This document shows positions 15,963 through 24,914 of a stretch of DNA of 47,300 nt, piece after piece. A program made the translations under genes and the position numbers. Position 1 is the first letter of the stretch; each line of letters opens with the position of its first letter. A model generated the notes under the pieces. The model saw nothing but the letters and a program-made list of their open reading frames with translations, was not told where the DNA came from and did no database searches. Source of the DNA: an uncultured Clostridia bacterium (GTDB lineage: Bacteria > Bacillota > Clostridia > Oscillospirales > Oscillospiraceae); assembly GCA_930990965.1 (NCBI GenBank), contig CAKNRQ010000016.1, forward strand, positions 1 to 47,300, given 5' to 3'.

Positions 15963-17826
15963 CCAGCTCCTCCCATTCAAGGTAGAGCGTGTCGAGCTGT
16001 GAGTTCAGCCCGTCGCGCTCAGCGTCCAGCTCCATGAGCTTGACGTAGTCCGAGGCGTTGGCCTCGTATTCTTTCTCAATCTCCGCGAGGCGGGCTTCGG
16101 CCTTGCCGATTTCCCGCTCCACGCGGCGCAGTTGTTTCTCGCGCTCGGGCGTACCGGAGCGCTTGGCCTTCTTTTCGGCCTTGGGCACGGTGGCTTTGGC
16201 GGCCTGGGCCAGCGCGCGCTGCCTTGCCTGCCACTCGCGGAACTCGCTGAAGGTGCCGCGGAAGTCGGTTATCTGCCCGTTTTCAAAACACCAGATGCGA
16301 GTGGCGAACTTCTCTATAAAATAGCGGTCGTGGCTCACGAACAGCAGCGTCTCGCCGTAGCTCGAGAGCGCGTCCTCCATCCACTCGCGCGAGGAGATGT
16401 CAAGGTGGTTGGTGGGCTCGTCGAGTATCAGCAGGTTCACGTCCGAGCGCATGAGTATGCACAGCCTGAGGCGGCTCTGCTCGCCGCCGGAGAGCGTGCC
16501 CACGGCCTTGAGCGCGTCCTCGCCGGTGAAGCCGAAGGCGCCCAGACTGTCGCGCGCGTCCTGCATGGTGCAGTGGCACTCGTCAATGACGGTGTCGGCG
16601 GCAGAGAGCGTTGGGTCGCGGAACTTAACAATCTGCGGCAGGTAGGCCATGCGTATGGCAGGGCCGCGGCGCACATAGCCGGAGTCCGGCTCCTCTTCGC
16701 CAACTATGAGCTTCACGAGCGTACTCTTGCCGGTGCCGTTGTCGCCGATGACGGCTATGTGCTCGCCGCCCGTTACTTTGAAGTTCACGCCGGAGAACAG
16801 CGCTCTCCCGGCGAAACCTTTACCAAGACCCTCGGCGACTATGGCCTCGTCGGCCCTGAACTCGCTCTCCTTGAAGCTGGCTGTGAGCTTCCGGGCCTCT
16901 TTCGGCTTTTCGGTCTGGCTCAGGCGCTCTATGCGCTTTTCCATCGAGAAGGCGCGCTTGTGCAGCTTGTCATTGCCCATGAAGGCCCAGAGGTGCATCT
17001 GAGCCGCGGCCTTTTGGAGCTGCTCTATCTTCGCCTGGTCCTTTTCGTACTTGCGAAGCTGTTCTTCGAAGCGGCGCTGGCGCTCCACGGCGTAGAAGCT
17101 GTAGTTGCCGGAGTAGAACTCCGCGTGTCCATCGACTATCTCTATGCAGCGCTGGGCGACGGTGTCGAGGAAGTAGCGGTCGTGGCTGATGGCCAAAACA
17201 GTGCCGCGGAAGTGCGTGATATAGTCCTCCAGCCACTCTGTGGCGCGCAAGTCGAGGTGGTTTGTGGGCTCGTCGAGCAGGAGTATGTCCGTGTCCTCAA
17301 GGATCAGCCTGGCGAGGTTTACTCGTGTTTTCTCGCCGCCGGAGAGCTTGTCAAACTCACGTTCGCGCATGGCCTCGGGGATATCGAGGCCGTTGGCTAC
17401 GCGGTTGCGCTCGCGCTCCATGTCGTAGCCGCCCAGACGGCGAAAGTCGTCCGAGAGGCGGTCGTATTCGTCGAGCAGGGCCTTCGCGGGATCGGAGCCC
17501 ATGAGCTCTTCAAGCTCGCGCAGCCGGTCGGACATGGCGCGCAGGCGCGCATGAGCCTCGCGCAGCACGTCCTCGGTAGTCCAACCCGCCGGGTAAACTG
17601 GTATCTGGGAGATGAGGCCGATGCGGCGGCCCTTGTGTATGGCGATGGTGCCTTCATCGGGAGTGTATTCGCCCGTCAGCAGCCGGAAGAGCGTGGTCTT
17701 GCCGCAGCCGTTCGCTCCGAGTATACCCACGTGCTCGCCCGCGTTTATCTCAAAGCTGAGGCCGGAGAGCACGTCGTGCCCGACTTCAAAGGATTTCTTC
17801 AGATTTTTAACGTCTATATCTATCAT
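15952..17826 (-). CDS. ABC-F family ATPase (YdiF/Uup-like)
   Basis: 624 residues, no membrane segments. Two nucleotide-binding domains: Walker A GANGCGKTT (37-45), signature LSGGEKTR (about 161) and DEPTNHLD (about 185); second Walker A GDNGTGKST (about 354), LSGGEQSR and DEPTNHLD. The charged interdomain linker (about 245-300) and a C-terminal coiled coil (about 545-620) fit ribosome-binding ABC-F proteins such as YdiF. Likely a translation factor for stalled or drug-inhibited ribosomes; nothing shows that it confers antibiotic resistance. Confidence 0.93.
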   Translation of the reverse strand: MIDIDVKNLKKSFEVGHDVLSGLSFEINAGEHVGILGANGCGKTTLFRLLTGEYTPDEGTIAIHKGRRIGLISQIPVYPAGWTTEDVLREAHARLRAMSDRLRELEELMGSDPAKALLDEYDRLSDDFRRLGGYDMERERNRVANGLDIPEAMREREFDKLSGGEKTRVNLARLILEDTDILLLDEPTNHLDLRATEWLEDYITHFRGTVLAISHDRYFLDTVAQRCIEIVDGHAEFYSGNYSFYAVERQRRFEEQLRKYEKDQAKIEQLQKAAAQMHLWAFMGNDKLHKRAFSMEKRIERLSQTEKPKEARKLTASFKESEFRADEAIVAEGLGKGFAGRALFSGVNFKVTGGEHIAVIGDNGTGKSTLVKLIVGEEEPDSGYVRRGPAIRMAYLPQIVKFRDPTLSAADTVIDECHCTMQDARDSLGAFGFTGEDALKAVGTLSGGEQSRLRLCILMRSDVNLLILDEPTNHLDISSREWMEDALSSYGETLLFVSHDRYFIEKFATRIWCFENGQITDFRGTFSEFREWQARQRALAQAAKATVPKAEKKAKRSGTPEREKQLRRVEREIGKAEARLAEIEKEYEANASDYVKLMELDAERDGLNSQLDTLYLEWEELDES

Positions 17827-17851
17827 AATCTTACCTTGTATCTAAATTGTA

Positions 17852-18685
17852 TCATTCACCGCGCCTGCGGGCGATATAATGATTTATGTATCCACCCAGC
17901 AGCAGAAAATAGAAGCAGTAGTAGAGCCACATCATGGCCACGATGACCGTACCTATGAGGCCGTAGGCGCCAAAGCGATTGGAGAGAGAGACGTAGAACG
18001 AAAAGATGAATGAGAACGCCGACCAGCTCACCGCGCAGAAGATGGCGCCCGGCCACTGCGCTTTGTACCTGAGCCGGCGGGCGGGCATGCGCCAATAGGT
18101 GAACGAGAATACCAGCGCCAGAACGAAGAGCGCTACCGCGTAGCGAAGGTATGCGGCGAGGTCGAATAGCCAGTCCATGGCGCCGCCGTGCGGCAGAAGG
18201 TTGTAAAGAAGAGAGAGAATCTCACCGCCGTAGACCATTACGAAGAGGCTCAGCAGCAGTACCAGCACAAGTACAACCATGTATATGCAGGCCCTCAGGC
18301 TGAATACAAAGAAGTCCTCTTTGCGTTCGGCGTCGTAGACGCTGTCCATGCCGCGCATGAGCGCCTTCATGCTTGCCGCGGCGCTCCAGATGGTCAAAAG
18401 TATGGAGACAGTCAGCGCCACGCGGCCGCCGGAGTATATGCTGGATATTATGCTCTCTATGATAGTGTAGAGCTGGTCGGGGACGTAGTCGCTGATTTCC
18501 TGCAATATCATGGCCTCTGTCAGCGGGGTATATTGTATAACGCTGACGAGGAGCATTATCATCGGTATGAGTGACATGAACAGGTAGTAGGCGCAGGCCG
18601 CGGAATACGTAGTGATGCGGCGCCGGCTCATGCCGCTGGAAAAGTCGTTGACTGCGTCGTATATGTCCCGGAGCGTCTCCTTCAA
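17852..18685 (-). CDS. YihY/BrkB-family inner-membrane protein
   Basis: 277 residues with about six membrane helices. Family hallmarks: YSAACAYYLFMSLIPMIMLL, then MKALMRGMDSVYDAERKEDF, a YWRMPARRLRYKAQWPGA stretch, and GAYGLIGTVIVAMMWLYY near the C-terminus. Although historically called a ribonuclease BN, the family is a membrane protein of unclear function. TTG 18685 is favoured because GGAGGTGA is five bases upstream; an ATG at 18742 would add 19 residues. Followed by the ABC-F gene after 25 bases. Confidence 0.88.
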   Translation of the reverse strand: MKETLRDIYDAVNDFSSGMSRRRITTYSAACAYYLFMSLIPMIMLLVSVIQYTPLTEAMILQEISDYVPDQLYTIIESIISSIYSGGRVALTVSILLTIWSAAASMKALMRGMDSVYDAERKEDFFVFSLRACIYMVVLVLVLLLSLFVMVYGGEILSLLYNLLPHGGAMDWLFDLAAYLRYAVALFVLALVFSFTYWRMPARRLRYKAQWPGAIFCAVSWSAFSFIFSFYVSLSNRFGAYGLIGTVIVAMMWLYYCFYFLLLGGYINHYIARRRGE

Positions 18686-18760
18686 GCGCCTCACCTCCAG
18701 TGTCCGGAAGGATATTTTCTCATATAACGTGTGAAAAATCAAGCGGTTGGGGGGTTAGAC

Positions 18761-18842
18761 TCTCGTTGGGGCAAAGTCCGTTCGGCTCCGTTTCCGGCGT
18801 CGGCTGCGACTTATGCCGAAAACTGTGCCCACTCCCTTGCGG
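18761..18842 (+). repeat. Dispersed repeat, partial copy D
   Basis: About 80 bases related to positions 1570-1655 of copy A (GGGGCAAAGTCCGTTCGGCT, then TTATGCCGAAAACTG), with several substitutions. Lies between the BrkB gene and the ackA terminator. Confidence 0.75.
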
Positions 18843-18855
18843 CGTATTACCGCGC

Positions 18856-18893
18856 AAAAAGCACCGCCGGCTCCAAAATCGGAACCGGCGGTG
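18856..18893 (-). terminator. Intrinsic terminator of acetate-kinase-family gene
   Basis: Minus strand stem CACCGCCGGTTCC / GGAGCCGGCGGTG (one G-U), six-base loop, then CTTTTT. Confidence 0.88.
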
Positions 18894-18904
18894 TCGCCTT
18901 ATCT

Positions 18905-20074
18905 TCAACTTATCAGTTCATAGCTGCGCCGGGCTATGCCCAGCTCTTCGTTGGCCGGGATGACCAGCGCTCTAACGCGGCTGTTGGGGCTGGAGATCTC
19001 GCGCACGCCGCTGTTGGGTGCATTGTTGGCGCTGCTGTCGAGCTCGAGGCCGAAGAAGGACAGGGCAGAACACACCCGTTCGCGGACGGCGACGCTGTTT
19101 TCGCCTATGCCTCCGGTGAACACCAGATTGTCCAGACCACCCAATTCGGCGGTGAAGGCCCCGGCGTACTTGACTATCTGGTTTACGAACATGTCCACGG
19201 CCAGTTTTGCGCGTTCATTGCCCTCATCGGCTGCGGCCAGCACCATGCGCAGGTCGTTGGACACGCCGGAGACGCCCAGGAGGCCGCCGTTTTTGGAGAG
19301 ACCGTACAGAATCTCGTCCATGCTAATGCCCTCATTCAGCAGGTAGGGGACTATGTAGGAGTCTATGTCACCGGCGCGGTTGGCGTGCATCACGCCCGTC
19401 TGCAGCGAGAAGCCGAAGCTCGTGTCCACGCTGCGCCCGTCCTCTATGGCGCACAGCGAGCAGCTACCGCCCAGGTGACAGGACACGCTGCGGCCGGTGG
19501 AGCCATAGCGGGACTTGAGCGTGTCCGCGACATAGGAGTGCGACGCGCCGTGATAGCCCATGCGTTTGATGCCATAGCGCTCGTACCACTCGTAGGGCAG
19601 GGAGTAAAGAGTGCGCTCCGGAGGTATCGTGGTGTGGAAGGCGGTTTCAAACACGCCCACGAGCCGCGCGCCCGGCATGATCTCCCGGAAGCAGCCGATG
19701 GCCTCGAGATACGGGCCGTTGTGCGCCGGGGCGACGAACAGGTATTCGCGCATGGCGGCAATGACTTTGTCAGTCAACTCGTGTATGCCGTAATAGCCCT
19801 TGGCCAGCACGGTTTTGAAGCCCACGGCGGCTATTTCGCCTTCGCCGCAGACGCCGGACATATCCGTTAGGAAGAGCCGGATGCCCTCCGTATAGCCGGG
19901 CACGGAGCAGCCTTCCCGTTTTTCGTCCCGGTTTGCGTCCTTGTAGCTGTATATGGCGTCGTGGTCGGAGCCCACGCGCTCAATTTTTGCCTCGCACAGC
20001 ACAGCCTCCGACGGCATGTCGTAGAGCTTGAATTTCAGCGAGGTGCTGCCAACGTTGCTGACAAGTATCTTCAT
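18905..20074 (-). CDS. Divergent acetate/propionate-kinase-family enzyme
   Basis: 389 residues from ATG 20074 with GGGAGG upstream. Family motifs: NVGSTSLKF (Asn7, Ser10, Ser12, Lys14), GYHGASHS (His175), DTSFGF, GDID, FTGGIGENS and the C-terminal NEELGIARRS. It deviates at key places: the VGHRVVHGG motif reads VGFKTVLAKG, putting Lys87 where acetate kinase has substrate-binding Arg91, FDTAFH reads FETAFH (Glu143 for catalytic Asp148), and HLGNG reads HLGGS. No phosphotransacetylase gene is adjacent. It likely phosphorylates a carboxylate, but acetate as substrate is doubtful. Confidence 0.82.
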   Translation of the reverse strand: MKILVSNVGSTSLKFKLYDMPSEAVLCEAKIERVGSDHDAIYSYKDANRDEKREGCSVPGYTEGIRLFLTDMSGVCGEGEIAAVGFKTVLAKGYYGIHELTDKVIAAMREYLFVAPAHNGPYLEAIGCFREIMPGARLVGVFETAFHTTIPPERTLYSLPYEWYERYGIKRMGYHGASHSYVADTLKSRYGSTGRSVSCHLGGSCSLCAIEDGRSVDTSFGFSLQTGVMHANRAGDIDSYIVPYLLNEGISMDEILYGLSKNGGLLGVSGVSNDLRMVLAAADEGNERAKLAVDMFVNQIVKYAGAFTAELGGLDNLVFTGGIGENSVAVRERVCSALSFFGLELDSSANNAPNSGVREISSPNSRVRALVIPANEELGIARRSYELIS

Positions 20075-20107
20075 GCTTTGCGCCTCCCTTGAGCTTTTCA
20101 TACCCTG

Positions 20108-20136
20108 AGAATAGCAGAAACCCGCACCATTTGCAA
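20108..20136 (-). promoter_or_regulatory. Possible promoter of acetate-kinase-family gene
   Basis: Minus strand TTGCAA (20131-20136), 17 bases, TATTCT (20108-20113). Moderate match only. Confidence 0.4.
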
Positions 20137-20137
20137 G

Positions 20138-21004
20138 TCAATCCAGGGGCAGACGGTCGTCGCTGAGGGTGAATCCCCTGCCGGAGACGTCACGCACCGA
20201 GCTCACTGTTATGAAAGCGCTGGGGTCGATAGAGATTACCGCGCGCTTGACTTCGTTCATGCAGCGTATCGGCACCACGGCCAGCACCATTTCGCATTCA
20301 CGCCTGAGCAGGCCCGAACGGCCGTGCAGCAGCGTTGCGCCGCGGTCGAGCTCGAGTATGCGGCGCGTGATGGCCTCATAGTGCTCGGAGAATATTTCAA
20401 ACTGCACGTTCCCGCGCCCGAGCAGTATGGTCCGGTTCATGACCACCGTGTACAGCGTGGCATATATGGCGCTGAGCACCAGAGCCTCGAGCTGTGCATA
20501 CGGGAGCTGGAGCGCGATGATAAACAGGTCTATGCCGTAAAGTACAGGGGCTATGGGCAGGTGAAATTTGCGGTTTAATATGATGGGCACGACGTCGCTG
20601 CCGCCGCTTGAACCTCCGGCCCGGATTATCAGGCCCAGACCCACGCCCTCAATGGCGCCGGCACAGAGCGCGGCATATAAGGGATCCTCCACCAGATTCT
20701 GCAGGGCGTCGATGGACTGAAACACACCGAGAAACAGCGGGAAACAGATGGAGCCGAGCACTATTGTCGCCGCGAACCTCCAACCCAGCAGTACCAGGCT
20801 CAAAAGCAGGAGCAATATATTGCACGCCCCGACAACCAGCGTCACATCGGCCGAGAACCAGATCTCTGCCAGACGTCCGAGCCCGGTCACTCCGGGCACG
20901 AGCATGCCGTACGGCAGCACAAATACGCCCATAGAAAACGCGCTCAGCGCCGTCCCGACAAGTATCAGCACGCCGTTGGCCAGATTGCCCGCAAATTTTT
21001 TCAT
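20138..21004 (-). CDS. YitT-family membrane protein (DUF161/DUF2179)
   Basis: 288 residues. Five to six membrane helices in residues 5-190, with the conserved GGSSGGSDVVPIILN loop, then a soluble C-terminal DUF2179 domain (about 200-280: NVQFEIFSEHYEAITRRILE, then RGATLLHGRSG). Distantly related members exist in most Firmicutes; transported substrate unknown. ATG 21004 has GAGGTG six bases upstream, so the longer frame starting at 21097 is rejected. Confidence 0.9.
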   Translation of the reverse strand: MKKFAGNLANGVLILVGTALSAFSMGVFVLPYGMLVPGVTGLGRLAEIWFSADVTLVVGACNILLLLLSLVLLGWRFAATIVLGSICFPLFLGVFQSIDALQNLVEDPLYAALCAGAIEGVGLGLIIRAGGSSGGSDVVPIILNRKFHLPIAPVLYGIDLFIIALQLPYAQLEALVLSAIYATLYTVVMNRTILLGRGNVQFEIFSEHYEAITRRILELDRGATLLHGRSGLLRRECEMVLAVVPIRCMNEVKRAVISIDPSAFITVSSVRDVSGRGFTLSDDRLPLD

Positions 21005-21046
21005 ACCTGCACCTCTCTCCCGTTTATACTGTGAGCGACAAGCTAA

Positions 21047-21075
21047 ATTATAGGGTGAGCGCGGGAGAAAGTCAA
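21047..21075 (-). promoter_or_regulatory. Promoter of yitT-like gene
   Basis: Minus strand TTGACT (21070-21075), 17-base spacer, TATAAT (21047-21052). Confidence 0.85.
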
Positions 21076-21150
21076 GAAATTTGTAAGATTTGTACATTTG
21101 ATAGCGTGGTAATTGTGCATTATGGCAGCATGTTATCCAACTAGTACGCT

Positions 21151-21191
21151 AAACAAAACAGGCTCCGGGAATCAAGTTCCGGAGCCTGTTT
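21151..21191 (-). terminator. Second (distal) terminator behind ppdK
   Basis: 13-base stem AAACAGGCTCCGG / CCGGAGCCTGTTT, ten-base loop, followed on the minus strand by TTGTTT. Lies 14 bases beyond the first one. Confidence 0.75.
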
Positions 21192-21204
21192 GAGTTCGCG
21201 CTGC

Positions 21205-21235
21205 AAAAAAGGACGGTCCATAGGACCGTCCTTTT
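21205..21235 (-). terminator. Intrinsic terminator of ppdK
   Basis: Minus strand AAAAGGACGGTCC / GGACCGTCCTTTT with loop TAT and a six-T tract, just after the ppdK stop. Confidence 0.92.
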
Positions 21236-21244
21236 AATGCTTAA

Positions 21245-23872
21245 TTAGTCGCGGGGATTCTTGATCTGCGCCTGGGCAGCGGCCATGCGGGCGATGGGCA
21301 CGCGGAAGGGGCTGCAGGAGACGTAGTCGAGGCCGGTGCGGTGGCAGAACTCGACGCTGCTGGGCTCGCCGCCGTGCTCGCCGCAGATGCCGAGGTGGAT
21401 GTCGGGGCGAGTGGAACGGCCGAGCTTGCAGGCCATGTCGACCAGCTTGCCGACGCCGACCTGGTCGAGGCGCTCGAACGGGTCGTTGTCGAAGATCTGC
21501 TTCTCGTAGTAGCTGGGCAGGAAGCTGCCGGCGTCGTCACGGGAGAAGCCGAAGGTCATCTGGGTGAGGTCGTTGGTGCCGAAGGAGAAGAACTCGGCCT
21601 CCTTGGCGATCTCGTCGGCGGTCAGGGCCGCGCGCGGGATCTCGATCATGGTGCCGACCAGGTACTTGAGGTCGCTGCCCTTCTCCTCCTTGACCTTCTC
21701 GGCGGTGGCCTTGACGATGTTGGAGACGTACTTGAGCTCCTTGAACTCGCAGGTCAGCGGGATCATGATCTCGGGCACGATGTCATAGCCGCACTCGGCC
21801 TTGACATTGATGGCGGCCTCGATGATGGCGCGGGTCTGCATCTCGGCGATCTCGGGGTACTTGACGGGCAGACGGCAGCCGCGGAAGCCCATCATCGGGT
21901 TGTTCTCGTGCAGGCTCTCGATGGTGCCCTTGACGTACTCGTAGGTGAGGCCCATGTCGTTGGCGAGGGCGCGGATGTCCTCCTCGGCGGTGGGCAGGAA
22001 CTCGTGCAGGGGGGGATCCAGCAGGCGGATGGTGACCGGGCGGCCTTCCATGGCCTTGAAGATGCCCTCGAAGTCGCTGCGCTGCATGGGCAGGAGCTTG
22101 GCGAGCGCGGCGGTGCGGTGCTCGAGGTCGGTGGAGAGAATCATCTCGCGCATGGCCGGGATACGGTCGGCGTCGAAGAACATGTGCTCGGTACGGGTGA
22201 GGCCGATGCCCTCGGCGCCCAGACGCACGGCGTTGGCGGCGTCACGCGGGGTGTCGGCGTTGGTGCGGACCTTGAGGGCGCGGATGCTGTCGGCCCAGCC
22301 CATGACGGTGGCGAAGTCGCCGCTGATGGTGGCGTCCACAGTGGGGATGGCGCCGACATAGACGTTGCCGGTGTTGCCGTCGATGCTCATGACCTCGCCC
22401 TCGTTTACGCGGACGCCGGCGATGGTCAGGTACTTCTCTTCCTCATTGATGTGCAGCTCACCGCAGCCGGCGACGCAGCAGGCGCCCATGCCGCGGGCGA
22501 CAACGGCCGCGTGGCTGGTACGGCCGCCGGTGGCGGTCAGGATGCCCTGGGCGACAGCCATACCCTCGATGTCCTCGGGGCTGGTGAAGTTGCGGACGAG
22601 GAGGACGGGGCCGTTCTTGGCGTGCTCCTTGACTTCCTCGGCGGTGAAGTAGACAGCGCCGCAGCCGGCACCGGGGCTGGCGGGCAGGCCGGCGGCCACG
22701 GGAGTGGCGTTCTTCAGAGCGGCCTCGTCAAAGCGGGGGTGCAGAAGGGCGTTGATGGAGTTGGGGTCTATCTTGAGGATGGCCTCTTCCTTGGTGCAGA
22801 GACCCTCGTTCACCATATCGACGGCGACCTTGAAGGCGGCCTGGGCGGTGCGCTTGCCGTTGCGGGTCTGGAGCATGTAGAGCTTGCCCTGCTCGATGGT
22901 GAACTCCATGTCCTGCATGTCCTTGTAGTGCTTCTCAAGGTTCTTGGCCACGGCGGCGAACTGGTCGTAGGCAGCCGGGTTGGTCTCGTGCAGCTGGTCG
23001 ATGGTCTGGGGGGTGCGGATGCCGGCCACGACGTCCTCGCCCTGGGCGTTCATCAGGAACTCGCCGTAGAGCTTGTTCTCGCCGGTGGCGGGGTCGCGGG
23101 AGAAGGCAACGCCGGTGCCGCAGTCGTCGCCCATGTTGCCGAAGACCATCATCTGGACGTTGACGGCGGTGCCCCAGGAGCTGGGGATGTCGTTCATGCG
23201 GCGGTAGGCGATGGCGCGCTCGTTCATCCAGGAGCCGAACACGGCGCGGACAGCGGCCATGAGCTGTACCTTCGGGTCGGTCGGGAACTCGACGCCGGCG
23301 AGCTCCTTGTAGAGCACCTTGAAGCGCTCGACGATCTCCTGCATGTCCTCAGCGGTCAGACCGGCGTCGTTGTTCACGCCGCGCCTGGCCTTGACTTCGT
23401 CCATGATGTCCTCAAACTTCAGACGGTCGTAGCCCATGGCCACGTCGGAGAACATCATGATGAAGCGGCGGTAGCTGTCATAAGCCCAGCGGACGTTGCC
23501 GCTCTTGGCAGCGAGGGTAGCCGCGACGTCGTCGTTGATGCCAAGGTTCAGAATGGTGTCCATCATGCCGGGCATGGAGGCCCTGGCGCCGGAACGGACG
23601 GAGACCAGCAGCGGGTTCTCCTTGTCGCCGAACTTCTTGCCGACCAGGTTCTCGAGCTTGGTCAGGTACTCAAAAATCTCAGCCTCTATCTCGGGGGCGA
23701 TCTTCTCGCCGTCCTCGTAGTAGCGGGTGCAGGCCTCGGTGCTGATGGTGAAGCCCTGGGGCACAGGCATGCCGATATTGGTCATCTCGGCCAGGTTCGC
23801 GCCCTTGCCGCCAAGGAGCTCGCGCATGTTGGCGTTGCCCTCGGAAAACAGGTAAACGTACTTTTTGCTCAT
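21245..23872 (-). CDS. ppdK: Pyruvate, phosphate dikinase
   Basis: 875 residues. Interconverts pyruvate + ATP + Pi and phosphoenolpyruvate + AMP + PPi, central to PPi-linked glycolysis in anaerobes. N-terminal ATP-grasp domain begins LLGGKGANLAEM and includes SVRSGARASMPGMMDTILNL; phosphohistidine His454 lies in TGGRTSHAAVVARG; the C-terminal barrel has LTRTEHMFF, GFRGCRLP, FFSFGTNDLTQMTFGFSRDD and the Cys loop GICGEHGGEP. Length matches the family. Codon use is strongly GC3-biased, which creates an 850-codon antisense frame that is not a gene. Single gene with its own promoter and two terminators. Confidence 0.97.
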   Translation of the reverse strand: MSKKYVYLFSEGNANMRELLGGKGANLAEMTNIGMPVPQGFTISTEACTRYYEDGEKIAPEIEAEIFEYLTKLENLVGKKFGDKENPLLVSVRSGARASMPGMMDTILNLGINDDVAATLAAKSGNVRWAYDSYRRFIMMFSDVAMGYDRLKFEDIMDEVKARRGVNNDAGLTAEDMQEIVERFKVLYKELAGVEFPTDPKVQLMAAVRAVFGSWMNERAIAYRRMNDIPSSWGTAVNVQMMVFGNMGDDCGTGVAFSRDPATGENKLYGEFLMNAQGEDVVAGIRTPQTIDQLHETNPAAYDQFAAVAKNLEKHYKDMQDMEFTIEQGKLYMLQTRNGKRTAQAAFKVAVDMVNEGLCTKEEAILKIDPNSINALLHPRFDEAALKNATPVAAGLPASPGAGCGAVYFTAEEVKEHAKNGPVLLVRNFTSPEDIEGMAVAQGILTATGGRTSHAAVVARGMGACCVAGCGELHINEEEKYLTIAGVRVNEGEVMSIDGNTGNVYVGAIPTVDATISGDFATVMGWADSIRALKVRTNADTPRDAANAVRLGAEGIGLTRTEHMFFDADRIPAMREMILSTDLEHRTAALAKLLPMQRSDFEGIFKAMEGRPVTIRLLDPPLHEFLPTAEEDIRALANDMGLTYEYVKGTIESLHENNPMMGFRGCRLPVKYPEIAEMQTRAIIEAAINVKAECGYDIVPEIMIPLTCEFKELKYVSNIVKATAEKVKEEKGSDLKYLVGTMIEIPRAALTADEIAKEAEFFSFGTNDLTQMTFGFSRDDAGSFLPSYYEKQIFDNDPFERLDQVGVGKLVDMACKLGRSTRPDIHLGICGEHGGEPSSVEFCHRTGLDYVSCSPFRVPIARMAAAQAQIKNPRD

Positions 23873-23955
23873 CCTTCAACGTCCTTTCAGAATATATGAA
23901 GTTTTTAACCAGCAAAGTGTTTGACACGATTCAAACGTATCATACAACCTCAGAA

Positions 23956-23984
23956 AGTATATCATCTTTTTGACAGTTCTTCAA
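23956..23984 (-). promoter_or_regulatory. Promoter of ppdK
   Basis: Minus strand TTGAAG (23979-23984), 17 bases, TATACT (23956-23961) preceded by TGA (extended -10). Leader about 80 bases. Confidence 0.75.
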
Positions 23985-24050
23985 GCAAAATCTTTGCTTT
24001 TTTGCGGGCCATTATTCATGTTTTTCGCGGCAAAAAAGCCGCATTTACCG

Positions 24051-24914
24051 TCAGAATGCATTTGTACGGCGCAACTCGTCCGCGATACGGGCAAATTCCG
24101 CGCAGCCTAACGTCTCACCGCGCACGCCCGGATCTATTCCGGCGCGCTCCAGAGCGGCGTTCACCTGCTCGCGCGTATACGCGCTGAGGCCGTTTGTCAG
24201 CGCGTTTGAAAGGGTCTTGCGGCGCTGTGCAAAAGCGGCGCGCACGCAGCGGAACATGAGAGTTTCGTCCTCCACGGCGCAGGGAGCTTCGGCGCGCGGC
24301 GTGAGGGCTATGACGCTCGAGGTGACCTTGGGCCGCGGCATGAAGCACTCGGGCGGCACGTCGAAGAGCTTTTTCACCTCGCAGTGCCAGTTCACGAACA
24401 CGGCAAAGGCCCCGTAGTCCTTGCTGCCGGGCGCGGCGGCCAGGCGCAAAGCGACCTCGCGCTGTATCATAACCGTTATGCGCTCAAAGCAACCGGCCTC
24501 TATAAAAGCGGCGAGCAGGGGAGTCGTGACGCTGTAGGGCAGATTGGCGCAGACTATGGGGCGCAGGCCGCCGGCGCGCTCACGCACGAGGCCGGATAAA
24601 TCCAGTTTTGCCGCGTCGCCCCAGACCACCTCTACGTTGCCGAATTCGCCCAGCGTCTCGGAAAGCACGCCGCGCAGGGAGTTGTCGAGCTCTATGGCCA
24701 CGACCTGCCCGGCACGCAGAGCGAGCTCGCGCGTGAGGCAGCCCACACCGGGGCCTACCTCAAGCGCGAGCGCGGTTTCATCGGCGCCGGAGGCCTCGGC
24801 TATGCGCCGGGGCACGCTCGGTTCTATCAGGAAGTTCTGGCCCAGCGCCTTCGAGAAGTGGAAACCGTGCCTCTCGAGCAGGGCCTTGATTTCGGATGGG
24901 CTGGTCAGGTTCAT
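24051..24914 (-). CDS. rsmA: 16S rRNA dimethyladenosine transferase
   Basis: 287 residues. Uses S-adenosylmethionine to dimethylate A1518/A1519 of 16S rRNA. Motifs: KALGQNFLIEP (N-terminal), SAM motif I LEVGPGVGCLTRELA, IELDNSL, and motif IV NLPYSVTTPLL; the PKVTSSVI and FAQRRKTLSNAL segments mark KsgA rather than Erm proteins. ATG 24914 overlaps the pantothenate kinase stop (ATGA). Last gene of the leftward operon; no strong terminator follows, only a GCGGC-A6-GCCGC palindrome at 24027-24042. Confidence 0.95.
   Translation of the reverse strand: MNLTSPSEIKALLERHGFHFSKALGQNFLIEPSVPRRIAEASGADETALALEVGPGVGCLTRELALRAGQVVAIELDNSLRGVLSETLGEFGNVEVVWGDAAKLDLSGLVRERAGGLRPIVCANLPYSVTTPLLAAFIEAGCFERITVMIQREVALRLAAAPGSKDYGAFAVFVNWHCEVKKLFDVPPECFMPRPKVTSSVIALTPRAEAPCAVEDETLMFRCVRAAFAQRRKTLSNALTNGLSAYTREQVNAALERAGIDPGVRGETLGCAEFARIADELRRTNAF

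Noticed and set aside
16132-17946. 604-codon open frame opposite the ABC-F gene
   Set aside because: Antisense shadow; composition is low complexity and no motif is seen.
21341-23899. 852-codon open frame opposite ppdK
   Set aside because: Gly/Ala/Val/His-rich antisense shadow produced by GC3-biased codons of ppdK; no domain or ribosome site.
24027-24042. Terminator of rsmA at GCGGC-A6-GCCGC
   Set aside because: The U-run is in the loop and not after the stem, so it is not a convincing intrinsic terminator.
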